From Paraburkholderia gardini (lineage in GTDB: Bacteria; Pseudomonadota; Gammaproteobacteria; Burkholderiales; Burkholderiaceae), in the NCBI RefSeq assembly GCF_907164575.1, contig NZ_CAJQYY010000014.1:89565-153564 (forward strand): 64,000 nucleotides of DNA. Reading direction: 5' to 3'. Position numbers and translations under genes: made by a program. The notes under the pieces are model-generated. The model worked only from the letters and a program-made list of their open reading frames with translations. It searched no databases and was not told the origin of the DNA. The first letter of the stretch is position 1. Each line of letters begins with the position of its first letter. Of this stretch, positions 28,312-36,960 are shown piece after piece.

Positions 28312-29793
28312 TCAGAACCCGCCCGCCGCATCACCCTTCGACGCCGCGCCGCGCGCAACAAAATGCCCTGCCCGCTCGCCAGTCGGCTGCCCATCCCGAT
28401 ACGACAACACGCCGTTCACCCACACCGCGTCGATACCGTCAGCAGCCTGCTGCGGCTTCTCGAACGTCGCCGCGTCACGTACCCGCGCCGGGTCGAACAG
28501 CACGAGATCGGCGTGATACCCAACATGCACCTCTCCGCGTTGCGCAAGACCAAACCGCCGCGCGGACAATCCGGTCATCTTGCGCACCGCCTCTTCCAGC
28601 GGAATCAAACCCGTATCGCGCGCATAGTGTCCCAACACACGCGGAAACGCGCCCCACAACCGCGGATGCGGCAATGGATCGTTCGGCAAACCATCCGAAC
28701 CCACCATCGTCGCGGGATGCGACAGGATGCGTCGCACGTCGTCCTCGGACATGTTGTGGTACACCGCGCCCGCCGGCTGCAGCCGCTTGCCCGCCTCCTG
28801 CTGCGTCACGCCCCATTCGGCGGCAATCTCCTTCACGAGCTTGCCCGCCATCTCGGGATGCGGCTCCGACCACGTGATCGTGATGTCGATGTCGCCCGTC
28901 ACCTGCTTCAGATCGAGCGTCGACGAACTCCGGTTGTACGGATAGCAGTCGCAGCCAATCGGCTGCAGACGACGCGCCCCCTCCAGCGAATCGAGCACCT
29001 CGGCGCTGCGCCCCCAGTTCGACGGCCCCGCGCATTTCAGATGCGAAATGATCACCGGCACGCGCGCATGACGCCCGACCCTGTACGCCTCGTCCATCGC
29101 ATCGAGAATCGCGTCGAACTCGGTACGCATGTGCGTCGTGTACAACGCGCCCGCCGCGGCAAGCGGCTCGGCCAGCGCCATCACTTCTTCGGTCGGCGCG
29201 GAAAACGCCGATCCGTAAGCAAGGCCGCTGCTCAGACCGAGCGCGCCGTTCGACAGCGCCTCTTCGAGTTGCGCGACCATGCCTTCGATTTCCTGCGCCG
29301 TCGCCGCACGGTCCAGCCGGTCCATCTGGTTGTTGCGCAGCGCCGTATGGCCGATCAGCGCACCCACGTTGACCGCCGGACGCGCCGCGTTCACGGCCTC
29401 GACGTACGCGGCGAACGTCGGATATCTGAACGCATCGCGCTCGCCGAGCAGGTTCATCGGATCAGGCGGCTCGCCCTTCAACGCCACCGGCGAAGCGCTG
29501 ATCCCGCAATTCCCGACGATCACCGTCGTCACGCCCTGCGTGATCTTCGGCAGCATCTGCGGCGAACGGATCACGTGCGTGTCGTCGTGCGTGTGGACGT
29601 CGATGAAGCCGGGTGCCAGCGCGCGGCCGTTCGCCTCGACGACGTCTTCGGCGAGCCAGTTCGACAGGTTGCCGATCGCGACAATCCTGCCGTCGCGCAC
29701 CGCGACGTCACGCTCGACCGGCGGCGCGCCGGTGCCGTCGTAAAGCTGCGCGCCGACAATCAGCGTATCGGCGGCTTCGGGATGCGAATGCAT
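28312..29793 (-). CDS. D-aminoacylase / N-acyl-D-amino-acid deacylase
   Basis: This 493-residue amidohydrolase-superfamily enzyme should release free D-amino acids from N-acyl-D-amino acids. The metal motif is HTHDD (His67, His69), followed by GVTTVIVGNCGIS with the metal-bridging Cys96. Later ISHLKCAG and GSDGLPNDP carry further ligands of the subtype III amidohydrolases. It follows the RpiR-type regulator by three bases and precedes RidA. Acyl and side-chain preference cannot be read from sequence. Confidence 0.92.
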   Translation of the reverse strand: MHSHPEAADTLIVGAQLYDGTGAPPVERDVAVRDGRIVAIGNLSNWLAEDVVEANGRALAPGFIDVHTHDDTHVIRSPQMLPKITQGVTTVIVGNCGISASPVALKGEPPDPMNLLGERDAFRYPTFAAYVEAVNAARPAVNVGALIGHTALRNNQMDRLDRAATAQEIEGMVAQLEEALSNGALGLSSGLAYGSAFSAPTEEVMALAEPLAAAGALYTTHMRTEFDAILDAMDEAYRVGRHARVPVIISHLKCAGPSNWGRSAEVLDSLEGARRLQPIGCDCYPYNRSSSTLDLKQVTGDIDITITWSEPHPEMAGKLVKEIAAEWGVTQQEAGKRLQPAGAVYHNMSEDDVRRILSHPATMVGSDGLPNDPLPHPRLWGAFPRVLGHYARDTGLIPLEEAVRKMTGLSARRFGLAQRGEVHVGYHADLVLFDPARVRDAATFEKPQQAADGIDAVWVNGVLSYRDGQPTGERAGHFVARGAASKGDAAGGF

Positions 29794-29796
29794 GGA

Positions 29797-30687
29797 TCAA
29801 TCTCCTAGCGGTTGTCGTTCGCCGCCACCGCGATGGGCGTCGAGCGCGTGTTTCATGCGACGCAACAGCTCGCGACTCTCGTCGCCGAGGCTGACGGCAA
29901 GCTCCGTGACGAGCACGTCCAGCGCCATCATCATCGCGTAACGGGATGACGACGGTTTGTAAATGAAGTCTGTCTCGAACGCGACGATCGGAATCACCCA
30001 GTCGGCCAGCTTCGCGAGCGGCGACGCGGGCGCGGTCAGCGCAATCACCGTCGCGCCGTAATCGCGCGCGATCCGGCAGTTTTCGACCATCTCCGGCACG
30101 CGCCCGGTTGTCGACAGCGCAACCACGACGCAATCGCGCGATACGGTGCTCGCCACCATACGCTGCAACAATCCATCCTGATACGTCGCGACCGGGCGGC
30201 CAAGCCGCACCAGCCGGAACCGCATCTCGTCGGCAAGCGCGGTCGAGCCGCCGCCCATGCCGAACACGTAGATCATCCGCGCGCCGCGCAGCACCGCCGC
30301 GGCGTCGGCGAGCGGCGCCTGGCGCAGCAACTGGTGGTTGTGAGCAAGCGTGGTCTGGAGTTCGTCGAAAACGCGCGTGGCGAGCGGCTCGGGCGCGTCC
30401 GCGACGGCATTCGTCTGCAGAAAACGCTGCCCGACGCCGGCGGCCTGCGCGAGCCGCAGTTTCAGTTCGCGCACGTCGCGGCAACCGACAGCCTTTGCAA
30501 AACGCGTCACCGTCGCGATACTGACGCCCGCCTGCTGAGCCAGCGCACCGATGCTCGCGCGCGATGCGCCGGTCAGATCGTCGAGGATCAGCGCGGCGAC
30601 CTTGCGCTCGGCCGAACGCAATTCAGGCGCGCATTCGGCGATGCGAGCGACAATGTCGAAAGTGAGCGGCTCAGCAGTCGAATTCAT
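29797..30687 (-). CDS. MurR/RpiR-family transcriptional regulator
   Basis: This 296-residue regulator has an N-terminal HTH_6 domain (about 1-78, with GALAQQAGVSIATVTRFAKAVG). A SIS sugar-phosphate-binding domain follows (about 125-265, IYVFGMGGGSTALADEM and VVALSTTGRVPEMVE). Regulators of this type next to D-aminoacylase and D-amino-acid deaminase genes probably control both divergent units. The effector may be an amino sugar phosphate or a related compound, and is inferred. It is three bases from the D-aminoacylase start. Confidence 0.9.
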   Translation of the reverse strand: MNSTAEPLTFDIVARIAECAPELRSAERKVAALILDDLTGASRASIGALAQQAGVSIATVTRFAKAVGCRDVRELKLRLAQAAGVGQRFLQTNAVADAPEPLATRVFDELQTTLAHNHQLLRQAPLADAAAVLRGARMIYVFGMGGGSTALADEMRFRLVRLGRPVATYQDGLLQRMVASTVSRDCVVVALSTTGRVPEMVENCRIARDYGATVIALTAPASPLAKLADWVIPIVAFETDFIYKPSSSRYAMMMALDVLVTELAVSLGDESRELLRRMKHALDAHRGGGERQPLGD

Positions 30688-30859
30688 GGAAAACGGTGGG
30701 AACGCAGCGCGGCAAGGGGTATCGTTCGTTTCGACATAGCACGTTTGTCACATACGAAACCGGCATGGTACTAAATAACATTTCTTCAGCCATGCTACTT
30801 TCGTTAAGATATCGCTGTCAACTTTGCATCAATTTAACTGGACGATGGAGCAGGAGTAC

Positions 30860-32137
30860 ATGAAAGTTACAAACTATCAGGGCGCGACAATTGATCCTTA
30901 TAGCAAGGGCTTGGGCATGGTTCCGGGCGCCAGTATCCAGCTGACGGACGCCGCGCGCCTTGAGTGGAATCTGCTGGATGAGGACGTCAGCCTGCCGGCG
31001 GCCGTGCTCTACGCGGACCGCATCGAGCACAACCTGAAGTGGATGCAGGCGTTCGTCGCGGAATACGGCGTCAAGCTCGCCCCCCACGGCAAGACGACGA
31101 TGGCGCCGCAACTCTTCCGTCGCCAGCTGGAAACGGGTGCGTGGGGCATCACGCTCGCCACCGCACATCAGGTGCGCGCGGCGTACCAGGGCGGCGTGCA
31201 GCGCGTGCTGATGGCGAACCAGCTGGTCGGCCGCCGCAACATGATGATGATCGCGGAACTGCTGAGCGATCCGGAATTCGAATTTTTCTGCATCGTCGAT
31301 TCGGCGGACGGCGTCGAGCAGCTCGGCAAGTTCTTCGGCTCGGTGCGCAAGCAGTTGAACGTGCTGCTCGAACTGGGCGTGCCGGGCGGGCGCACCGGCG
31401 TGCGCAGCCCCGGCCAGCGCAACGCCGTGCTCGAAGCAATCGCGCGTTATCCGGATTCGCTGAAGCTCGCGGGCGTCGAACTGTATGAAGGCGTGTTGCA
31501 GGACGAAGGTCAGGTCCGCGAATTCCTGCGCAGCGCGGTCGAAATCACGCGCACGCTTTCGGGCGAAGGCCGCTTCGCGCGCACGCCGGCCATTCTGTCG
31601 GGCGCCGGTTCGGCATGGTACGACGTGGTGGCGGAAGAATTCGCGAAAGCATCCGCCGAAGGGCAGATCGAGATCGTGCTGCGTCCAGGCTGCTATCTGA
31701 CACACGACGTCGGCATCTACAAGAAGGCGCAGAACGATATCTTCGCGCGCAATCCGGTTGCGAAAAAAATGGGCGAAGGGCTGTTGCCTGCGCTGCAGCT
31801 GTGGGCGTATGTGCAGTCGATCCCGGAACCGGATCGCGCGATCATCGGTCTCGGCAAGCGCGATTCCGCATTCGATGCCGGCATGCCGGAACCCGCAAAG
31901 CACTATCGTCCGGGCACCAGGGCACCGCGCACGATCGCGAAAGACGAAAAGTGGGAAATCTTCGGGCTGATGGACCAGCACGCGTATCTGCGCATTCCAA
32001 TGAACGCCGATATCAAGGTCGGCGACATGATCGCGTTCGATATCTCGCACCCGTGCCTGACGTTCGACAAATGGCGCCAGTTGCTGGTCGTCGATCCGTC
32101 GTATCGCGTGACTGAAGTGATCGAGACGTTCTTCTGA
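30860..32137 (+). CDS. PLP-dependent amino acid deaminase, D-serine dehydratase/D-threonine aldolase-like fold
   Basis: This 425-residue protein has an alanine-racemase-type TIM barrel with the PLP lysine in APHGKTTMAP (Lys78). A C-terminal domain follows with the His-x-Cys metal site HPC (His397, Cys399) known from eukaryotic-type D-serine dehydratase. It should deaminate a D-amino acid through an enamine, consistent with the RidA gene across the divergent promoter. In-frame starts at 30824 (TTG), 30845 and 30860 are possible. The last gives the family-like MKVTNYQGATID, though its AGGAG is close. Confidence 0.87.
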   Translation: MKVTNYQGATIDPYSKGLGMVPGASIQLTDAARLEWNLLDEDVSLPAAVLYADRIEHNLKWMQAFVAEYGVKLAPHGKTTMAPQLFRRQLETGAWGITLATAHQVRAAYQGGVQRVLMANQLVGRRNMMMIAELLSDPEFEFFCIVDSADGVEQLGKFFGSVRKQLNVLLELGVPGGRTGVRSPGQRNAVLEAIARYPDSLKLAGVELYEGVLQDEGQVREFLRSAVEITRTLSGEGRFARTPAILSGAGSAWYDVVAEEFAKASAEGQIEIVLRPGCYLTHDVGIYKKAQNDIFARNPVAKKMGEGLLPALQLWAYVQSIPEPDRAIIGLGKRDSAFDAGMPEPAKHYRPGTRAPRTIAKDEKWEIFGLMDQHAYLRIPMNADIKVGDMIAFDISHPCLTFDKWRQLLVVDPSYRVTEVIETFF

Positions 32138-32171
32138 GTCTCGCGTTTCACGCCTCGTGCGTCATATATGT

Positions 32172-32200
32172 AAAAGCGCCGACAATTCGTCGGCGTTTTT
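32172..32200 (+). terminator. Rho-independent terminator after the amino acid deaminase
   Basis: CGCCGAC (32177-32183) and GTCGGCG (32189-32195) pair around AATTC. Five T follow, and an A-run precedes. It sits between the convergent deaminase and MarR genes. Confidence 0.82.
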
Positions 32201-32227
32201 GCATTCAGGCATCGGCGCGGCGCGGCG

Positions 32228-32680
32228 TCACATGGGCTCGACAGGCAGCGTCGCGGCCACTTCGCCGATACGCGCTTCCAGCATCGACAGCGCGTCCGAC
32301 AGCGCGGCGAGCGCTTCGTCCGGCAGCGTCGCGATCGTCTCGTGAAGAAACGTATTGCGCCGCGGCATGCTGGCTTCGATGGCAGTGCGTCCCACCGGCG
32401 TCAGTTTCACGTTCGTCACGCGGTTATCGCGCGCGTCCATGCTGCGCGCGATCCAGCCCATGCCTTCGAGCGTCTTGAGTTGCCGCGTCAGTGCGCCCGG
32501 ATCGACCTGCAGGTGCTCGACCAGCCGCTTCTGCGACGACTCGCCCGCCTGACCGTGCAGCGCCAGCAGAATGCGCCAGCGTGGCATCGGATGGCCGACG
32601 TGCGCCTCGAACGCCGACATGAACGTCCGGTACGTGCGTCCGAACTGCTGGATGATGGCGATGCGATCCTGTTCTTCCAT
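32228..32680 (-). CDS. MarR-family transcriptional regulator
   Basis: This 150-residue winged-helix regulator contains SSQKRLVEHLQVDPGALTRQLKTLEGMGWI (helix-turn-helix) and ARDNRVTNVKLTPVGR (wing), both typical of MarR. It lies 29 bases downstream of the multidrug-type MFS gene on the same strand. It probably represses that transporter and itself until a toxic ligand binds. The candidate operator lies upstream of the transporter at 34314-34337. Confidence 0.9.
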   Translation of the reverse strand: MEEQDRIAIIQQFGRTYRTFMSAFEAHVGHPMPRWRILLALHGQAGESSQKRLVEHLQVDPGALTRQLKTLEGMGWIARSMDARDNRVTNVKLTPVGRTAIEASMPRRNTFLHETIATLPDEALAALSDALSMLEARIGEVAATLPVEPM

Positions 32681-32709
32681 GATTTATCGATAGAGCGGCG
32701 GTCGGGTTG

Positions 32710-34305
32710 TCAGTCGACGTGAATCACTGGTTCGACATGACGGACAAGCTTGATTGGCGGCACACGGCGACTCAGCCACACCGAAGCAACGGCGATCACT
32801 GCCGCCACGGCAAGGCCGATGTGGATCGCCGAAACGAGCGATTCGCGCGCCGCTTCGAGCAGCAGCGCGCCGTTGTGGCCGGCGTGGGCCAGCTGGCTCA
32901 GCAGCGGCACCTGTGCTTCGTGATTGATCAGGATCTGCGGATCGCCGAGATCGTCGAACCATTGCGTCGCGTGATCGTTTTCCAGCGCGGTGCGCACGCC
33001 GCTTGCGTACATGTGGCTCACGAACGTGCCGGTCAGCGCCGTCCCGAGCATGCCGCCGATCATCCGAAGCGATTGCAGCAGCGCCGTCGCGATACCAAGA
33101 TGTTCGCGGCCGGCCGTCTGCTGCGCGAAGATCGTCAGGTTCGGCATCACGAAACCGAGACCCATGCCGCCGAGGATCATGAACGTCATCAGGATCGAGC
33201 GCGGCATGCCGCGCGTCGCGATCACCACGCCAAGGCACGAGATCGCCAGCAACATAAAGCCCGCGTAGAGCATCAGATTCGGATTGCGCATCCGTGACAC
33301 GAACCGGCCGTTCGCAATGCTGCCGATCGTGATGAACACGACGAGCGGCGTAATGACGAGCCCCGCTTCCTTCGGCGAAAGCCCGAAGCCGCCCTGAAAC
33401 AGCAGCGGCGCGTAGAACAGCAGCGAAAACATGGTGAAGCCGCCCAGCACGGAAAGCGTGAACAACGCGGAGAGGCTGCGGTTGCGGAACATGTCGAGCG
33501 GAAGAATCGGCTGCGCGAAGTGCTTCTCCCACTTCCACAACGCCCATCCGGACACGAGACTGATTGCCAGCAGGAGCGGCGCGACACCGCTGATACCGTG
33601 CTTCGGCAACAGCTCGACGAACAGTTGCAGGCAGCCGAGCGCGACGGCGATCAGCAATGCGCCTGGCCAGTCGAGCCGCATCTTGGTCTCATGCTCGACA
33701 TGCCGCAGATGGGGCAGAAAGCGCCACACGAAAAACAACGACACGACGCCAACCGGCAGATTGACGTAGAACACCGAACGCCAGCCGTAATACTGCGTGA
33801 GGAAGCCGCCCAGCGACGGTCCGACGGCGTTCGCAATGCCGAACGCCGAACTCATCAGCACCTGCCAGCGCAGCCGCACGACGGAATCGGGGAAGAGATC
33901 GGCAATGCACGCGAACGCAGTGCCGACCAGCATGCCGCCGCCGATGCCCTGCAATCCGCGCGCGAGGACAAGGAACAGCATGGAATTCGCCATGCCGCAC
34001 AGCACGGAAGCGCCGGTGAACACGATGATCGAAGCGATCACGAACGGTTTGCGCCCGTAATAGTCGCCGAGACGTCCGAAGATCGGCACGGTGATCACGG
34101 ACGTGAGCAGATACGACGTCGCGACCCACGCGTAAAGCTCGAACCCTTTGAGTTCCGCGACGATGGTGGGCAGCGCGGTGCCGACGACGGTCTGGTCGAG
34201 CGCGACCAGCATGGTGACGAACGAGACGCCGAGCATCGCCATCAGCGATTCCCGGAACGGCAGGACTTGCCCGCTCGAATGATGTGCAGCGGTGTGGACA
34301 GCCAT
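32710..34305 (-). CDS. MFS drug:proton antiporter, DHA2 (EmrB/QacA) type
   Basis: This 531-residue inner-membrane protein has about 14 hydrophobic segments. The DHA2 marks are LDQTVVGTALPTI in helix 1 and the loop motif GRLGDYYGRKPF. Such pumps export hydrophobic drugs or acids using the proton gradient. It is the first gene of an MFS-MarR unit. The N-terminus (MAVHTAAHHSSGQV) is hydrophilic. No membrane-fusion partner (EmrA-type) gene is adjacent, so it may work alone. Confidence 0.92.
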   Translation of the reverse strand: MAVHTAAHHSSGQVLPFRESLMAMLGVSFVTMLVALDQTVVGTALPTIVAELKGFELYAWVATSYLLTSVITVPIFGRLGDYYGRKPFVIASIIVFTGASVLCGMANSMLFLVLARGLQGIGGGMLVGTAFACIADLFPDSVVRLRWQVLMSSAFGIANAVGPSLGGFLTQYYGWRSVFYVNLPVGVVSLFFVWRFLPHLRHVEHETKMRLDWPGALLIAVALGCLQLFVELLPKHGISGVAPLLLAISLVSGWALWKWEKHFAQPILPLDMFRNRSLSALFTLSVLGGFTMFSLLFYAPLLFQGGFGLSPKEAGLVITPLVVFITIGSIANGRFVSRMRNPNLMLYAGFMLLAISCLGVVIATRGMPRSILMTFMILGGMGLGFVMPNLTIFAQQTAGREHLGIATALLQSLRMIGGMLGTALTGTFVSHMYASGVRTALENDHATQWFDDLGDPQILINHEAQVPLLSQLAHAGHNGALLLEAARESLVSAIHIGLAVAAVIAVASVWLSRRVPPIKLVRHVEPVIHVD

Positions 34306-34313
34306 TTTTTTGA

Positions 34314-34337
34314 TTGCGCAACTGTTGACAGATCAAC
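34314..34337. promoter_or_regulatory. Candidate MarR operator upstream of the MFS gene
   Basis: Two symmetric motifs lie next to each other: TTGCGCAA (34314-34321) and GTTGACAGATCAAC (34324-34337, GTTGA-N4-TCAAC). They begin nine bases upstream of the MFS start codon, within an AT-rich stretch that contains ATATTC/TATGATTC on the minus strand. The position fits repression by the cotranscribed MarR protein. No footprint evidence exists. Confidence 0.45.
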
Positions 34338-34443
34338 GAATATTGAATCATAGCACGGCGACGGGTTCTAAACTGGCTGAACGGGCGGCTTTGTCGTCTG
34401 GGAACGCCTCATTGATCTGATACGTAAGCACACAGGAAGACTC

Positions 34444-35286
34444 ATGGAATCCATTCCCCGCGCCGCACAGGAACTGTCGACCGAGGATCTGAAAGCGCTG
34501 CGCCACGCAAAACACGAACTCGAAAGTCCGGGGCTTGCGATGAAGCTGGCGAGCATTGTCGGTGCGCCGCTGGAGAAGCTGATCGCACGCATGCCAGGCG
34601 TCGCCAACGAAAAGGTGACGGACGCGACGCAGGCCGCGCTGCGCAAATGCCTGCAGATCGCCTTGAAAACGCTCGGCCGCGCAGCCGGCGCCGGTCCGTT
34701 CGCCGCGCCCGACAAACCGAGCAATCTGCTGCACAAATTCGCCGTGGCGACGACCGGCGCGGCAGGTGGCGCGTTCGGCCTGTTCGCGCTGCCGGTCGAG
34801 TTACCGGTCACGACCACGCTGATGTTCCGTTCGATCTGCGACATCGCGCGCAGCGAAGGTGAAGATCTGTCCGATATCGACACGCAACTGCAATGCCTGA
34901 CGGTGCTCGGCATGGGCGGCACGTCGAAAACCGACGACGACGCCGACCTCGGCTATTTCATCGTGCGCGGCGCGCTCGCGCAGTCGGTATCGAAGGCGAC
35001 CTCGGAAATCGCCGCAAAAGGCATGACCTCGCACGGCTCGGCGGCGTTGCTGCGACTCCTCAACACAATCGCTTCGCGGTTTTCAGTGCAGGTCAGCGAA
35101 CAGATCGCGGCGAAGTCGATTCCCGCGATCGGCGCGGTGCTGGGCGCGATGGTCAACACGGTTTTCATCGACCATTTCCAGCAGGTCGCGCACGGCCATT
35201 TCACCGTGCGCCGGCTGGAACGCCAGTACGGACAGGCGCTCGTCGAGGCAACGTATCAGACGGTCGATGTCTCGCTCGACGGCTGA
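34444..35286 (+). CDS. EcsC family protein
   Basis: This 280-residue protein resembles the EcsC family: KFAVATTGAAGGAFGLFALPVELPVTTTLMFRSI near residue 100 and GYFIVRGALAQSVSKAT. Its two glycine/alanine-rich hydrophobic segments (about 104-125 and 238-255) suggest membrane association. EcsC accompanies an ABC exporter in Bacillus, but in proteobacteria its role is unknown. Its end overlaps the convergent hydrolase gene by 31 bases, so there is no room for a terminator between them. Confidence 0.8.
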   Translation: MESIPRAAQELSTEDLKALRHAKHELESPGLAMKLASIVGAPLEKLIARMPGVANEKVTDATQAALRKCLQIALKTLGRAAGAGPFAAPDKPSNLLHKFAVATTGAAGGAFGLFALPVELPVTTTLMFRSICDIARSEGEDLSDIDTQLQCLTVLGMGGTSKTDDDADLGYFIVRGALAQSVSKATSEIAAKGMTSHGSAALLRLLNTIASRFSVQVSEQIAAKSIPAIGAVLGAMVNTVFIDHFQQVAHGHFTVRRLERQYGQALVEATYQTVDVSLDG

Positions 35287-36221
35287 GCCGCACGCACCGA
35301 CGTCACCCGGTTGACGAACGCGGCCGCCTTGTCGAGCGCCGCGCCGGCTTCCGGGATGAACGGCGCGAAGATCTGCCAGACGTGTGGCATCTCCGGCCAG
35401 ATTTCGCATTCGACGTGAACGCCGGCTTCGCGTGCCCGGTTGGCGACGCGTCGCGTGTCGTCGAGCAGCACTTCGGTGTCACCGGCCTGCATGAAGAGCG
35501 GCGGCAACCCGTGCAGGTCCGCGTATAACGGCGACGCGTGAGGATGCGTCGCCGCCGTATCGCCCAGATAAACCTGCGCGGCACGCGCGATGGCCGGGCC
35601 GCTGAACATCGGGTCGCGGCCATCGTTGCTGCGGATCGTGTCGCCGGTTGCGGCGAGATCCGTCCATGGCGAGAACAGCACACCGCCGGCCGGCATTGGA
35701 TCGCCGGCATCGCGCAGCGCGACGAGCGTCGCGAGCGCAAGACCGCCGCCCGCTGAATCGCCGGCGATCACGATCGATCCGGCAGGCGTTCCATCGGTCA
35801 GCAACTGGCGCCAGGCGGCGACGGCGTCGTCGAGCGCCGCAGGAAAGCGATGCTCGGGCGCGAGACGATAGTCGAGTGAAAACGTCCGCGCACTGGCGCG
35901 TCTCGCCAGTTCGAAAACGAGCGAACGATGTGATTGCGGCGAACAGAAGTAATACCCGCCGCCGTGCAGATAAAGGATCGTGCGTCGCGGAATAGCCCGG
36001 GCTGCGTCCGACGGTGCAGTCGGTTCGAGCCATTCGCCACGCATCGGCGCATCACCCGGGCGATACTGCTCGCGCAATGCCCAGCCGCGCGGCACGCGCG
36101 GCGCCCACACACGTTTCGCGGTGAGCGCGCGGGCGTGCTCCACGTCGATCACCGGGTCCAGGGTGCGCGGACGGAACTGCCTGCGCAGAAACCAGCATGC
36201 GAGCGTGCTTTGCCAGCTCAT
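35256..36221 (-). CDS. Alpha/beta hydrolase (hormone-sensitive lipase-type esterase)
   Basis: This 321-residue esterase has the HGGG oxyanion motif (residues 86-89, LYLHGGGYYF) and the nucleophile in GDSAGGG (Ser156). The downstream DTEVLLDD and PHVWQIF supply the acid and histidine. These mark the bacterial HSL group, which hydrolyses short acyl esters. The start at 36221 (MSWQSTLACWF) is preferred; upstream in-frame codons encode unrelated sequence. No signal peptide is visible. The substrate is unknown. Confidence 0.88.
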   Translation of the reverse strand: MSWQSTLACWFLRRQFRPRTLDPVIDVEHARALTAKRVWAPRVPRGWALREQYRPGDAPMRGEWLEPTAPSDAARAIPRRTILYLHGGGYYFCSPQSHRSLVFELARRASARTFSLDYRLAPEHRFPAALDDAVAAWRQLLTDGTPAGSIVIAGDSAGGGLALATLVALRDAGDPMPAGGVLFSPWTDLAATGDTIRSNDGRDPMFSGPAIARAAQVYLGDTAATHPHASPLYADLHGLPPLFMQAGDTEVLLDDTRRVANRAREAGVHVECEIWPEMPHVWQIFAPFIPEAGAALDKAAAFVNRVTSVRAAQPSSETSTV

Positions 36222-36346
36222 CGGGTCGATCTCATCGAAAGGTGAGCCGTCATGGTACGTGCAATCACGGGCGCAGGGCCTGACGGTCGGCTCCGGGTCC
36301 AAAGACCGCCCGCCGCGCAACGCCCAGCCGCGCTGCGGGTGAACAG

Positions 36347-36781
36347 CTAGTTCGCCGGCAACACCTGTCCGCGGATTTCACCGCTCGGATTCTGTGCCGT
36401 GTGGATGTTGAAGTACCACTGGCCGCCCATCAGATCCGTCACCTGTTGCTCGGTCAGCGTCGCCGATCCCTTGATCGGACTGGCAAGCGCGTCCCTGGCG
36501 ATTGGCACCTGGACCTTCGCGTTCTGCCCGACCGGCGCGGGACCGTGGAAATGCGCCATCGTCGCCGGGCCGGAAAGGTCGCCGTAAGTGATGGTCCATT
36601 GCAGGGTTTTCGTCGACGTATCGAATGTCGCGTTCAGATCGCCGTGGCCATGGCTCACACGCGGCGGTACTTCGCTGGACGGTTGCAGATCGGCCTTCAG
36701 CGCGACGGTATCCGCGAATGCCACCCCCGACGCCAAGGCCCACAACACGACAGCCAGATTCAGCCTGCGAAACGTGTTCAT
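36347..36781 (-). CDS. Exported CHRD-domain protein
   Basis: This 144-residue protein has a signal peptide (MNTFRRLNLAVVLWALASG, likely cut after AFA at residue 23). A single CHRD domain follows, with LQPSSEVPP, ATMAHFHGPA, GQWYFNIHTAQNPSGEIRGQV. CHRD domains occur in chordin and in bacterial secreted proteins, and the bacterial role is unknown. The histidines HFHG and NIHT could bind a metal ion. It lies alone, leftward, between the esterase and the porin. Confidence 0.88.
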   Translation of the reverse strand: MNTFRRLNLAVVLWALASGVAFADTVALKADLQPSSEVPPRVSHGHGDLNATFDTSTKTLQWTITYGDLSGPATMAHFHGPAPVGQNAKVQVPIARDALASPIKGSATLTEQQVTDLMGGQWYFNIHTAQNPSGEIRGQVLPAN

Positions 36782-36893
36782 CCAGTTCTCCTGTATAGCG
36801 CCGGGCGTAAAGGAATCGATTGCACGGGGCGCATCACATACTAGTGCAAATCCGCCGGAGTCGTTTGTGGTCACGTGTTCGCCGGCTCAGAGC

Positions 36894-36922
36894 AAAAAAA
36901 GCACCGCGAACGGTGCTTTTTC
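36894..36922 (-). terminator. Rho-independent terminator after the porin
   Basis: AAAAAGCACCG and CGGTGCTTTTT (36896-36906, 36911-36921) pair around CGAA. U-runs exist on both strands, so it can end transcription in both directions. It is 39 bases past the porin stop. Confidence 0.85.
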
Positions 36923-36960
36923 TCACTCCCTGCGTGGCTTGCACGCTACGCGGAAGCGAT

